From Petunia secreta (lineage: Eukaryota; Streptophyta; Magnoliopsida; Solanales; Solanaceae), in assembly GCA_029990175.1 (NCBI GenBank), contig JARKIP010000011.1, positions 2,418,001-2,482,000 of the forward strand: a stretch of DNA of 64,000 bases, in the 5' to 3' direction. The notes under the pieces were generated by a model that was given only the letters and a program-made list of their open reading frames with translations, searched no databases and was not told where the DNA came from. The translations under genes and the position numbers were made by a program. How positions within the stretch are numbered: position 1 is the first letter of the stretch; the number at the start of each line of letters is the position of its first letter. Positions 1-13,443 of this stretch are shown here, piece after piece.

Positions 1-248
1 GTGTGGCAATTAAAATAAGTATGACATGAAATTAAAAATCTTGACGAAATGCACACTATGAGAAATGATTTTATAAAATATTAGTTAAGCATTTAGTTGT
101 AGATGATGAATGGAAACATAGTAACCTTTCGATTCTATACTAAGTGTAAAATTAATATTTTATTTAATTGATTTGCCTAAGTGTGTATATCACATGCGAG
201 AATGATGAGTAATAAAAACACTTGCATTATTGTTTCATTTAACAGACT

Positions 249-1112
249 ATGGCATCAAAAACTATCATTGCTGACTTAAACAAGGGTGACAAACTAAACA
301 GCAAAAATTATGATATTTGGAGCCGTAAGATGTGGTATGTGCTGGAAGAGCAAGATGCTCTAGAAGCTATTAACCATGTCATGATTTGCCGAGAGGAGGG
401 TAACACTACCCAACATAGGAGGGATCTTGAGGCTTACAATTCTTGGAAAAAGAAAGATGCCACTGCATGTGGAATCATTGTAAGCTCGGTTGTGGATAAT
501 TTCATTCACGAATGTGAACAATTCCCTACTGCTCATGCCATGTGGGCGCATTTGAGAGAAACATATGGGGGTACTACTGTGACCCGCCTTAGACAGCTGA
601 CTATCAAATTTGACACTTACAAGAAGCGTCATGATCACAGTATCAAACAACACCTTAGGGTGATGTCAAATATGATAGCTCAACTCAAAAGTGTTGGTCA
701 TATTCTCTTTGATGAGCAACAGGTTCAGGCAGTGATCCGGTCTCTCCCTAACAATTGGGAACATCTGAAAGTAAACTTGACCCACAATGACAGCATCAAA
801 ACTTTTGGTGATGTTGCTCGCCATGTTGAGCTTGAAGATGAGCGGCTTGGTGCTGCAAAAGCTATACCCACTACCTATGTGGCAGAATCAAGTGGTAAAA
901 AGGCTTCAGGATTCAAGCGCAAAAATAACTGGAAAGGCGGAAAGGGCAAGGAGACTGGTGAAGGACCCTCACAGAAACGAAACAAACCAAACCCTAAGAA
1001 GAGAAAACGGTTCTTTAAGAAGAAAGACAAGAGCAAGATGAAATGCTACAACTGTCAAGTGCCGGGACACTTTGCTCGTGAATGCACTGAGCCAAAAAAG
1101 GTAGCATTTTAA
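249..1112 (+). pseudogene. Ty1/copia Gag (capsid/nucleocapsid) with CCHC knuckle
   Basis: A 287-residue frame. Its N-terminal half resembles copia-type Gag (a segment starting NYDIWSRKMWYVL, then a long helical region, residues about 15-200). Next comes a basic stretch (about 210-265) and a zinc knuckle CYNCQVPGHFAREC (about residues 268-281) that would bind the element's RNA. The frame ends at TAA 1110-1112. The same frame continues beyond this stop into the protease, so the stop is probably a mutation in a once-continuous Gag-Pol frame rather than a natural Gag end. Gag itself looks complete. It is listed as a pseudogene because the element is clearly dead downstream. Confidence 0.8.
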
Positions 1113-2322
1113 AACGCATCTCTAAGTGCTACATTTGTTTCTAGCACAGTTTTATTAACTGAATCTTATCCTGTGTGAATTGTAGACTCAGGAGCCACCG
1201 ACCATGTGACCCGTGATCGAGAAGCGTTTGTGGAGTACCGTCGAGTTCCATCTGGATCAAGGTGGATATATATAGGAAACAATGCGAAGGTTGAAGTCAA
1301 AGGTCTTGGCACTTGCAGGATTGACTTGCGTGGTGGCCGTACTTTGATGTTGCATGACGTCCTATATGCTCCAGAAATTCGACGGAACTTAATATCTGTG
1401 GCTGTCCTTCTTAATTTAGGTTTCTGTTTGAACTTTAGTCACAATCTTGTGAGAATTACTCAAGACAATGTTTTTTATGGTTCTGGACATCTTTACGATG
1501 GTTTCTTTGTGTTAAGTTGTAATCCTTCTACTTATGGCTATTATGTGGACCGTTGTGTTAAGGCATGTTCTTCTAGTAATAGAAATGTTGACTTTATTAC
1601 ATGGCATGCTAGATTAGGTCACATTGGGCAAGATCGAACGAATAGATTGGCTTGGAAGGACATTTGAGTTCTTTCTCAAAAGTTGAAATGCCAACTTGTG
1701 AACAATGTCTTGCCGGAAAGATTACACGTAAACCTTTTGGGAAGGCTAAGAGAGCTGACTTCCCATTGCAATTATCCATTCAGATATCTGTGGTCAAATG
1801 AACGTGAAGGCAAGATCTGGTGCCTTGTATTTCACTACGTTTATTAATGATTTCACGCTTTTTGGTTATGTTTATTTGATTTCTCACAAATCAGAAGCAC
1901 TTGAGTGTTTCAAACGATACTTGAATGTATTTGAGAATCAATTCGACAGGAGTATTAAAACTCTAAGAACTGATAGAGGGCGTGAATATCTATCAAGACA
2001 ATTTATTGACTTGTGTAATGAAAAAGGAATCACCAGACAATTAACTATTCCTTATACACCTCAGCAAAATGGTGTAGCAGAAAGGAGGAATAGAACTCTA
2101 TTGGACATGACAAGGTCAATGATGGCGCAAGCTAATTTACCTATCTCTTTTTGGGGAGATGCATTATTAACAGCGGCCTATATATTAAATAGAGTGCCTT
2201 CTAAGTCAGTTCCTTCCACTTCTTATGAGCTATGGACCGGCCAGAAACCAAACTTGGATTATTTACGACCTTGGGGTTGTGCTGCATTCATAAAAGATCT
2301 TTTAACAAGTTTGGTAAACTAG
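1113..2322 (+). pseudogene. Ty1/copia protease and integrase region, broken
   Basis: Protease is recognised by the active-site motif DSGATDHV just after an in-frame TGA (1176-1178). It is followed by the typical copia segment ending LHDVLYAPEIRRNLISV. The GAG-pre-integrase zinc finger is split: the HARLGH half lies before a stop at 1665-1667 and the CEQCLAGK half lies in another frame just after it, so a frameshift sits near 1665. The integrase core (1798-2322) keeps the acidic residues in HSDICG, TDRGREY and GVAERRNRT. The frame is lost again near 2300. These are visible breaks; none is likely to be programmed. Confidence 0.82.
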
Positions 2323-4278
2323 GTCCTAAAGGCAAGAAATGTATCTTTATAAGATACTCAGAACACTCCAAAAGGTATGTGTTTATTGGTGAAATGGAGG
2401 ATGGAAGTGTTACTGAAATTGAATCACTAGATGTCATATTTTTAGAAAATAATTTTCCTAAGAAGGGTGAAGTACATGATAGAGATCCTCTTTATGAAAT
2501 GTTGAACTCAGATGGTCAGCAAGTGTCTTCTGACACATTTGATGATCTAATTGATCAAGAATATGGTGATGATCCGAGTGGGAGCTTTTCAATACAAGAT
2601 CCTTCTTGTGAATCTGATTTTCAATTAAGAAAGAGTACCAGGAAAGGTATACCTAAACGTACTTATGATATAGAGAATTACGTTTTCCTGGTATCGGCAT
2701 CGGAAGTGAATGAGCCAAACTCCAATGCCGAGGCTTTATCAAGCCCTGAAAAGGATGAGTGGATGAAAGCAATGAAAGAGGAGTTAGAGTCCATGAGAAC
2801 CAACAAAGTCTGGGACTTAGTTGATCTTCCGCATGAGCGTAAAGCAATTAAGAATAAATGGGTTCTTAAAATTAAACGTAAAGCGGATGGATCAATAGAA
2901 AGGTATTAAAGCACGGCTGGTAGCAAAAGGCTTCACTCAGCAAGTGGGAATTGATTATGAGGATACTTTTTCACCAGTTGTGAAGTTTACCTCAATTCGC
3001 TTACTTCTAGCTATTGTTGCGCGTTTGGATCTAGAATTACATCAAATGGACATAAAGACAGCTTTTCTCAATGGAGAACTGAACGAGGAGATCTACATGG
3101 AACAGCCTATAGGTTTTATCGTTAAGGGACAAGAAAATAAGGTCTGTAAATTGAAAAGATCTATTTATGGTCTAAAGCAGTCTTCAAGGCAATGGTACTT
3201 GAGATTTTATAAAGAAATGATCTCATATGATTTTACTATGTTTGATAAAGACCATTGCATTTACATTAAAAGGTCCAATAATATGTTTGTAATTCTTTCC
3301 CTTTACGTGGATGATATATTGATGGCTGAAAATAATTTAGAGTATCTAAAGATTATCAAGTCATGGCTTTCAAGGTCGTTTGACATGAAAGATATGGGTG
3401 AAGCAGACTACATCCTTGGTGTTAAGATCCAAAGAAACCGTTCCAAAAAGTTATTGAGTCTATCTCAAGAAAATTATATAAAGAAAATTTTGGAACGCTT
3501 TAGGATGAGTGAGTGCAAACCCATGGATACTCCTGTAGCGAAAGGTGAAGCTTTATGCCTTGAAATGTGTCCACAGACTCAGAGAGAAATGGAAGAAATG
3601 TCTCGAGTTCCATACTCAAGTGCTATCGGGAGCTTAATGTACGCTATGTTGTGTACTCGCCCTGATATTTGTTATGTCGTAGGTCTAGTTAGCAGGTATC
3701 AATCCAATCCTGGAAGAGACCATTGGAAAGCGGTGAAGAGGATTTTTCGATACCTGAAAGGGACTGCAGACTATTCACTATGCTATGGTGGATCTGATTT
3801 GATGTTGAGAGGTTATACAGATGCCGATTGGGCTGGTGACTTGGATGAAAGAAAGTCAACATCTGGATATGCTTTCTTGCTTAATGGTGGAGCCATTTCA
3901 TGGAAAAGTAAGAAACAAACTTGTATTGCTCTTTCGACTATGGAAGCTGAGTTTGTAGCTTATACATATGCAGTACAAGAAGCTGTTTGGTTGAAGAGAT
4001 TCTTTGAGCATCTAGATATTGCAAAGAATCCTCAAGGATCGATAATTTTATATTGTGATAGTCAGGCGGCTATTGATTTTATAAAAGATCCTAAGCATCA
4101 TGAAAAGACCAAACACATTGACATCAAGTATAAGTACTTGAGAAACATAGTTGCAAGTGGTGAAGTTCCAATACAATATATGCCTACGCTGAAAATGGTA
4201 GTTGATCCTTTTACAAAGGCAATATCTAGAGACCAGTTTGAGAAACATGTTAAGGCTCTAGGTTTGCGTAGGATATGA
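2232..4278 (+). pseudogene. Ty1/copia integrase C-terminus, reverse transcriptase and RNase H, broken
   Basis: The first frame (to 2909) carries the end of integrase and the RT entry segment (PEKDEWMKAMKEELESM, NKWVLKIKRKADGSI). A frameshift near 2905 moves RT into the next frame (2944-4278, 444 residues). That frame contains MDIKTAFLNGEL, the catalytic LYVDDIL, and the RNase H landmarks YTDADWAGD, STSGY, SWKSKKQ and LSTMEAEF. The C-terminus GLRRI is a normal copia end. RT and RNase H are the best preserved part of the element. Confidence 0.88.
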
Positions 4279-4313
4279 CTAGTTTTATGTATTGTAAAGG
4301 ATTTGAATGTTAT

Positions 4314-4349
<36 letters not shown>

Positions 4350-4682
4350 AGTTTGTATTAAATCTCATGTGCATGTGATAGAATTTATTTGTGATAAGTG
4401 TGTCGAACAAGTCGCGAGATCGGCTCTCTCACACGAGCGATCGCCTTTGACGTCGAGGAACGTGCAGAGATGAGACTAATTGAATCTTGATTTGAACAAG
4501 GTCATGTAAAAAGTTTAAATGGTCGGTCTTGATTAGAGTTTGGACTTATGGATTCAAACATCCTATATGACTTGTTTCGAAAGCCAGATATGAGTTTTTC
4601 AGAAGATTGGATTTGAGGATTATTTGAAGAAAAAAACTCGGGTTAGACATTTTAGAAGAGTCTAGACCAAGATCTGTACGGT

Positions 4683-4719
<37 letters not shown>

Positions 4720-5378
4720 GAAATGAGACACACGTGCCAAATTAGGCAAGAACACTGTAGCACGTGTTTCATACCATGTGTGCTGATTGACCAATAGGGT
4801 AATGGAAGAATGGATCCCTGCTTCTTCATTGTGTGAGACCCTAAGAAAAATCAAATTGATTTTTCATTAGAATACCCTTTGACCTTTTACTGTCTCTTGA
4901 AGTACAAATATATGTTGCTACTTTAGCATGTTACTAATAGCCACGAGTGATTCGGCAATGCGGTGCTTGTCTAGGAAAGCAGCTGATTTGGGATGAATAG
5001 ATTCGAGTAGAAAGGGAAGACAATTAGAATAATTTATAACTTAACTTATATTCACAGGTCGACCATTACACTTGCCATGAGAGTTTCAAGGGTAATTGTG
5101 ATACTAAGTTAAATAGGAACTCGAGTTCGCCTCAATCGAGGTTGAGGGATCAGATAAGTAGCTACTAGAGTAGCGAATGATGTCTGGGGTATTGCGAGTA
5201 ATAAGATAATCATGTTAGTAGTGAATCCTTTTCGGCATGTGATTGGATTTCTTTATGGAGCTATTGTACAACCTTAACAGGTTTAGCTCTTATTAATGCT
5301 CACAGGTCGCACGAACTATTTGCATGTGTGATTTTGTTTTGTGTTGTGGATCCAGCCCATTATGAGCAAAGTGGGAAA
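4279..5378 (+). other. Copia 3' untranslated internal region with TA microsatellites
   Basis: No coding sequence is seen between the RNase H stop and the LTR. Two (TA)n runs lie at about 4317-4346 and 4687-4714. A short motif TCACAGGTCG occurs near 5053 and again near 5300. The stretch ends in the purine-rich tract AAAGTGGGAAA (5368-5378), which fits a plus-strand primer. Confidence 0.6.
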
Positions 5379-5803
5379 TGTAAGAATATGGATCACGGGT
5401 CATGGGTCGCTCCAATTGGGCTGATCCGACCCGGTTAAGAGAAATAAGAATATGTGGTTAAAGGAAGTTACCACATCTCCTATACATCCTCCACTAAAGG
5501 AATATGCAAAAGTGGGGGAGTGAGGAAGATAGTGGGTAAGTTACATTTGTTTCTTCCAACTCCTTTACATTATATATAAGAAGAAAAAATAAAAAGAATA
5601 TGAAGTAACTTTTTCACTCTTCTTATTATTCCACCAAAAAGACACAAAACTTAAAAGAAGGCATTTAGTTTGTGACAATTAAACTTTATTTCCTAGTGAT
5701 TCAAAGTAGACTTGGGCAATTGCAAGGTGGTAAATACAATCTTCCGCTGTGCTGTTAACAGGTACACAATTCATGTTCCTGGAACCATTATTTATTTCTA
5801 ACA
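5379..5803 (+). repeat. 3' LTR of the copia element (right end uncertain)
   Basis: It begins TGTAAGAATATGG directly after the polypurine tract. It contains a TATA box (TATATATAAG, 5571-5580) at a sensible place for an LTR promoter. Candidate ends are TTAACA (5760) and CTAACA (5803). Without the 5' LTR the end and target duplication cannot be fixed. Confidence 0.6.
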
Positions 5804-7269
<1,466 letters not shown>

Positions 7270-9184
7270 AGTTTTAAGCTATATTTTAAAAGGCAGTTTT
7301 AGGACTCGCCCGGAACTCGACCCAGGGCGGGGCACATGCAAAACGCCCTGAGACTCTCGGGCAGGGTTTAGGTCCGTGAGGCTCACGCCTCAAGCGCCGG
7401 ACGATGCGGCCAGAGCACGCCCAACGCTCAACGCTTGGGACTCGCCTTATAGAACCTATGGAAATGATCTGTCCAATTCCCTAATTAAGATTGTTCATCC
7501 ACAAAATTTTTTAAAATGAAGTTATATTCATCTATAGAATTTCAAAAAATGAGTATAACTCAATTAACGATACATGATATTACATGTATTATAATTGAGA
7601 ATATCACAATGGTGAATATCATATGTATATTTAATCTAAAAATGCATAGTCGATGTTTATAATATCATCACATGTTATTGGTTTTCATATTTTATTTCTG
7701 TTACTCAAAAGATTTAGACTTGAAGTATTTTGCAATATAGAAGAAATTTTATATTTATCAATGAAGAAATAATATTTTAAATTATAATAGTAATCAATTT
7801 TATTGTTTATTCACTTTTTATAGTAACAAATTTTTATTTTTAATTGTTTAAAAGTTAAGTTATGGTTTTGAAACAACCTCGGTCAGTCGTTACAAAAGTT
7901 AGGGCTCCGATTGGCGTCCCGATAATTTAAAAATATCGTAATATCCATTAGGACCTGTCTGTAAAATTTGAGCTAAATCAGACCTCGTTTGGTACGTATC
8001 GGAAGAAGGTTTCAGTTTTTATTGTCAATAAATAGTAAAAAGATATTTTCGGGCTCAGTTTTGGCGAATGAGCTCCGATTCGAAATCTGAAAGCGCCTTT
8101 AGGTTCGTATGATTATTTGTGACTTTTGTGATCTTTCGAAAGTGAATTTCGAGGTTGTTCGGCTAGTTTCCGCTAAATTGCCTAAAGTTAAATAATTTGA
8201 CTTTTTTCCATTTAAATTTGCATCTTGATTTTCGGGAACCCGATTTGAGATCCGCCTTAGCGAGTATGCTATATATATTTTTTATAACTGGTATGCAAAA
8301 GTTGGAATTATTTTGAATATCGTAGGGTACCATATTAATTGTTACCGTAGCAGCGAATTTTAAAGGAAAAAGAAAAAAAAAGGAAAAGACAAAAGAAAAG
8401 AGAAAAGGAAAAAATTGAAAGAGTGAGGCGGTGGCTGATTGCTTAAAGCAATTGAACAGAAACAGAAACAAAATAGAATACAGAGAACGAGAAACAGAAA
8501 CGAAAAGGGGAAAAGAAATGCAGAGGAAAAAAAGCCAGAAAATGAGAAAAGAGCCGGAGAAAAGTAGAATTTTTACCCTGAAACATTTAGGTAATGACCT
8601 TAATATATTATTTGAGTTTATTACGTGTGTTTCAATATATTTTGACGGTAAAAATTGGGATATTAGACATCGCTTTAATAAGTTCAATTAATAGTTTAAA
8701 CGGTCAAATGGACCCCGATAATGGAATTGATTATATATTTATACTCAGTGAGTTATGGGCAACATATAAATGTAATTTATTTAGGATTTGGTTATGTGAC
8801 CTTAAACCCAGTACATAGGCCTGGCCTGCGTATTGCGTATGCGAAAAGGGTATAAGGTTCCTAACCAGATTGCCCAAAGATGTGAGGAATGAAGCCTTTA
8901 GCCTAATTTGATATATTTTTCTGCTTACTGAATAGAGTGAGATCGTTTGGCAAGAAAAAGGATAAAGCGGTTGTTGATTAGCAGTACTAACTTTTGGAAG
9001 AGGTAAGTGTTTGTATTCATTTCTTTGGAGGCATTTGGTCTCGTGGATTTTCTACCACGTATTCTTTACGTGTGTAGCTACCGATAGGCGTACTCATTAC
9101 GCCTTCGCTTTGAATTTACGTTGTATATTATATGTTATGTCCTATTGCTGGTATTGCATTAAGTATCTGAGCATTGTACTCTGG

Positions 9185-9510
9185 CTGTCCTTATTTCATA
9201 TACTTCCCGGTTGGCCATGAGAGTCTCGCACTGGTGAAGGATCATTATTGCATATACTTCCCGGTAATCGATGAGAGTCCCGAGCATGTGAAGGGTCATT
9301 ATTACATATACTTTCCGGTAATCGATGATAGTCCCGAGCCAGTGAAGGGTCATCATTGCATATACTTCCCAGTAATTGATGAGTGTCCCGAGCCGGTGAA
9401 GGGTCATCATTGCATATACTTCCCGGTAATCGATGAGAGTCCCGAGCCAGTGAAGGATAATTATTGTATATATATCCTGGTAGACGATGAGAGTCCCGCG
9501 CCGGAGATAG
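9185..9510 (+). repeat. 54-bp tandem array inside the 5' LTR
   Basis: About six units on the theme CTTCCCGGTAATCGATGAG, then AGTCCCGAGCCGGTGAAGG. The ends of each unit can pair (CTTCCCGG with CCGGTGAAG, one bulged T), giving a series of small stem-loops. The same array is in the 3' LTR at 14755-15075. Confidence 0.85.
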
Positions 9511-9730
9511 GTATCAGGCATATGCGACTGCATTGCATCGCACCGCATTCATCCCATCTCATTCATATGTGACTGCATTGCATCGTAACGCATTCATCCC
9601 ATCTCATTGCACCGCATACTGACTATTGTGTGTATTGTGTTGTGTTTTATGTATGCGGTATGTATACTATGTCGTGGATTTATCTCAGTTTGCCTATATA
9701 TTTTTGGCTCGTATTATGGGTTGCGGGGAT

Positions 9731-9858
9731 CGGGTTGCACGCCGCAACGGTATAAATATATGGATCGGGCTGCACGCCGCAACGGTATAAATATATGGAT
9801 CAGGTTGCACGCCGCAACAGGATGAATATATGGATCGGGTTGCACGCCGCAACAGGAT
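9731..9858 (+). repeat. 35-bp tandem array inside the 5' LTR
   Basis: About four units, each with GCACGCCGCAAC followed by a TATAAATATATGG-type or GGATGAATATATGG variant. The matching array in the 3' LTR is at about 15298-15424. Confidence 0.8.
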
Positions 9859-10518
9859 ATATTTCTGATTGTTGATATGTTCGGGATACCTATATGTTCT
9901 GGCTATCTTACGTTCCTGGTTGTTAATGAGTTTGTGATTCCATACGTGTTTCTAGTTATTATTTGGATCTGCCTTTTCATAATTTAAATAAGAGAAATTT
10001 GGTTTATCTGTTTCTTTTCTCCCTGGCTAGCTATTCTATTCTTTGAGGTGGCTAGTCTGCCCCACTTATTGAGTCATTTTGACTCACCCTTGTTTGTTGT
10101 TTGTTTTTGTTTATCTACTTCGTTTCGGTAGGTTCACTCCAGGATTGAGTTCGCCACGTTGTGAAGGAGAGAAGACGACTTTAGCTGTCAGGGAGATCCA
10201 GCTTTTATTCCGGATGGCCACCAGCTTTATGTTTACTATTTCAGTTGTATTTTGCTCCCTTCAGGAGATATCTGTCTTCTTTTGTACTCTTAGATGTCTA
10301 GTTTGGATAGCCCTAAACCTAGTATGTTGGGTAGTCAGCTGTAATTTCTTTTGTACATCTTAGAGGTATCAGTATGTCTGTGTTTTTTTTAAGTCTTGTC
10401 CTTATTTATGAATTGTTATATTTATTTTCCTGATTTAATTGGTAAGGGTTCGCCCGACGGGTCTAGGGAAGAATGTTGGGTGCCCGCACGGCCGCACCGG
10501 ATTCCGGGTCGTGTCAGT

Positions 10519-10531
10519 TGGTATCAGAGCC
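10519..10531 (+). other. Primer binding site, initiator tRNA-Met type
   Basis: TGGTATCAGAGCC lies two bases after the LTR end (10516). This is the standard complement of the plant initiator tRNA-Met 3' end used by Tekay and many other plant LTR elements. Confidence 0.92.
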
Positions 10532-11338
10532 TGGTTTAGTGTCTGTCCAGACTAAGACAATGTCTAGTAGAGTCTCGCTGATGGGTACGTAGACATCCGT
10601 ACTTATCTACGAGAGGCTATGATGGCATTTAGGAAGTTTCACTTCCTTCTTTTCTGATCGTGCGTTGGTCTAGGATGAAAAAGTATTTTCGTTAATTCGT
10701 TCGTGGTAATCGTGAACCCTCATGCGATAAATCAGCAAACACTATGAGTTCAAGACGAAGCAGTCTAGCCTGGGGCTAGCATTGACGAAGCCCCGAGAGT
10801 TTTTGATTGTGCTGACGATCTAGTTACGGAGGTCCCAGCTATACGAGCTCGTGATGGGCAAGGGAGTAGGTGTTGCGCCACCAATTTTTCTAGCTGGTTA
10901 GCCAGCCGAGGTAATAGTTCGTTCCGAGTGCCTAAAGAGTTTGCATTATTTTGCGCGGTTGAACCTTCCTATATTCTCAAGCCATGCATTAGATAATCCT
11001 TGTGTAAGTTTTTTTAAAATAAATGATGCAAGCATATCCTTCAGCTTCTTGATTATATCGAGCGGTATGGTGTTGATTATTCTTTTTTCCAGTTTCAGGG
11101 TCACGCCGTAAATTAGTGGACCGCTATCTTATTAACTAACTTGGTTCGGTTTTTCTTCTAGATTCGCGGAAAAGTTCCATTCGAGTAGCGAGCGAGATAA
11201 AAAAGTGTTGTCAGTTTGAGTGGATTGGACAAGGTAGCCTGTCAGTTAGCCTGTTGGCATTTCAGAATATAAGATTGAATTCTATAGAATGGATGATTAT
11301 TCATTAGAACTAGTCCATGAGCCTTTCGAGAGATTCAA

Positions 11339-11440
11339 AGATTTATTGATGACCTTTCTCCTTCTTTGAGATCCCAGATGGCTCGAAAAATTGAGGTTGG
11401 GACTTTATTTGATGTCGTTGTTGATATTGCTCAAAGGTAT
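11339..11440 (+). pseudogene. Gag remnant of the collapsed gypsy element
   Basis: A short in-frame segment reads RFIDDLSPSL, then RSQMARKIEVGTLFDVVVDIAQRY. It matches the pattern of the Gag segment RFVEGLHPRL...YYDVVDIARRM of the Tekay element at 48.6-46.8 kb. It is closed by TAG at about 11441. The following sequence is Ser/Arg-rich with several stops. The rest of 10532-13400 has no frame I can assign to protease, RT or integrase. Confidence 0.6.
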
Positions 11441-13405
11441 TAGGCATACCATAAGTTAGAGGGGAAAGAGTTAGAGTGAGAGAGCAAGAGATCTCATGGC
11501 CCTAGTGGGCAACCATGGTACCTCATTTGGAGGTAAGAATTCTGATGATTTTGGGAGGTCACCTTCCAGATTATCTCAGCTTGTTTCACGTGATTCTTAG
11601 AGTGCGCCAGTAGCCCGTCAAGATCAGATTCACTCTTTTCTTTACAGCTATCAACAATCTTTCCAGCTTCCTCAGCAAAAGGTGTTATCATTGTCGTGAG
11701 TCTAATTATCCTTTGAGGAGTTTTCCTGTTTCGTGAGTCTGGTTATCCTTTGAGGAGTCTTCCGTTACTCCAGCAAGTAGGCAGTCGCCCTTCTTCTTGC
11801 CCTCAGGCACATGCCCAGTCGTAGGGATTTCATTTAGATCTCAATCAGCCAGAGAAATGCCACGATCCAGTAAAGGTTGAGAGCGTGATGGCAGTTATTC
11901 TTTAGAAGGTAATTATCAGTATAGCGTCTTAGTTCAGTCGCAGAGGCAGTTTTATGAACTGCCAGTCTGGCAGGATACTGAGGTATCCGATGTAGTACAC
12001 CCATGTGTTTCTTCTTCCATTCTATGTGAGTAAGATTTGATTCTTCCGATCGGTCTGGACTTCGTTTATCTTACCATGTTTCCATGGCTTTCTTGGAAAT
12101 TGTTTCTATTAAGAATCGGTTCAGGTAGAGGGACGAGCTTCTAATATGATTTATTCCTGGTATTTGTTAGACCTTACTAGTTGATCTGGTTTAAATGTGA
12201 GAAATTTAGGAGAGAGTGTCAGTATGGTTTTTGTGCCACCTTCTATTATTATGTCAAATCAGTTTATCTCTCTCGTCGGAATTCCGCGTTGATAGGACGG
12301 TGGGATTCTTAATCGTCACCATCAGAAAGTGTTATCATTTCTTCTGGTGTAAAGTGATTAGTAAGTAATACTCGATCTACGTATCTCCTCATGGTTCGAG
12401 GCGCTAGTAGAGTCATGTTATTCTATGAGCTTGTCTCGGTTATAAAAGGCTTTCTGGTAAACTGTCAGAGTTTCCTTCTTATATGAAGGTTAAATTGACA
12501 TAGATGTTGTTCCATAAAGCTTATTTAATGTCTATCTCTTCAATTGCGATTCTTTGGTTAGCCTGACTCGGAAGCAGTGTAGCTCTGGGAGCCAAGCAAA
12601 TAAAAAGATGAGCTTTCTAAAGCTCTAATTCTTTCTATCCTTAGTCCATTGTCATCTCTTCTTTGTTCGGCACTGGTGAGCTTAGGCGGTCAGTAGCCTC
12701 TTATGATGTTCCCTATGTGGAGCCAGAGTGCAAGTCAAGGTAGCTGGGTATGCACATTGTTGTTTTTCAAGGCTACTAAGGGTAATGAGAGGCTTCATTT
12801 GATATTTGATTTGATCCATCAGACGGTGGTGCTTATAAAAAATGTATGGAGCTGTGAACTCGAGAGTTGCAGCTGTTTGGCAACTCGAGAGAGTAATTTG
12901 GTAGCTCAGGTCTGAGCCGCGTTCTCTATTTAGCTAAGTCTTCCTTAATCTAGCAGGTTGAGCAAGGATGACTATTTCTATTCAAATTAGTTGTATGAGT
13001 TTATCTAAGTGGGGGATTCTTCCTCCAATTGATACCGAATCATAATATTAAATCTCTAAGGTGTTGCTGAAGCGTAAGCTAATTCTTTGTTTCATCGACT
13101 TGTTTTATATCGAAAAGTATATCGACGATGTGATTCACCGGCAGAATCATGTTAATCCATCCAAAGTTCCGTGTATCTTTGTTTCAAAAATGTAGAACTC
13201 TCCTCTCGTGATCGAGGAAGGATCAGCTTACTCAAAATAAGTTGTGCAATGGTATTATCATATTATCCAGACATATTTTATTCCAAAAGTACGATGTGCG
13301 TAATATAATTCTAATCCTGTAATCAGAAAATCATACCCAAGGAGTAGCTCATAAAAGTCGTGCAAGTTCTCTTGTTATCCGTGTAAATTTTTCTTTAGAC
13401 TTAGG

Positions 13406-13443
13406 CTCGTTCGAGGACGAACGAGAGTATAAGTGGAGGAGAA
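13406..13443 (+). other. Palindrome and polypurine tract before the 3' LTR
   Basis: A perfect 8-bp stem CTCGTTCG-AGGA-CGAACGAG (13406-13425) stands just before the purine-rich AAGTGGAGGAGAA (13431-13443) that primes plus-strand synthesis. The same arrangement occurs in the Tekay element at 43489-43526. Confidence 0.8.

Larger units (their letters stand above)
1..5803 (+). mobile_element. Degenerate Ty1/copia retrotransposon, 5' LTR outside window
   Basis: The order Gag with zinc knuckle, protease, integrase, reverse transcriptase, RNase H is that of Ty1/copia (integrase before RT). A leader of at least 248 bp precedes Gag, and no 5' LTR or tRNA primer site is seen, so the left end lies outside the window. 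The frame is broken by in-frame stops near 1110 and 1176 and by frame changes near 1665, 2300 and 2905, so the element cannot encode its own polyprotein. After RNase H there is about 1.1 kb of untranslated sequence with two TA microsatellites, then a purine tract (AAAGTGGGAAA, 5368-5378) and the start of the 3' LTR at 5379. The right end is uncertain (5760 or 5803) because the partner LTR is missing. Confidence 0.88.
7869..10516 (+). repeat. 5' LTR of the collapsed gypsy element
   Basis: 2648 bp, TG...CA termini. It contains about six 54-bp tandem units (about 9185-9510) and about four 35-bp units built on GCACGCCGCAAC plus TATAAATATATGG (about 9731-9858). No genuine gene lies inside. The long frames on both strands over the 54-bp array exist because 54 is a multiple of three. 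Confidence 0.92.

Noticed and set aside
4318..4346. TA run as an origin or promoter
   Set aside because: Simple microsatellite within the copia untranslated region; nothing else around it supports function.
8163..8687. Minus-strand hydrophobic 174-codon frame (and 13601-14251)
   Set aside because: A/G-rich LTR sequence read backwards gives Phe/Leu runs; present in both LTRs; no supporting signal.
9185..9510. CRISPR-like regular array
   Set aside because: Direct tandem repeats without spacers, inside a plant LTR.
9174..9572. 132-codon repeat protein (and its twin at 14742-15140), also open on the minus strand
   Set aside because: Open in both strands because the LTR repeat unit is 54 bp. 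Present twice only because the LTRs are copies; no start context or other support.
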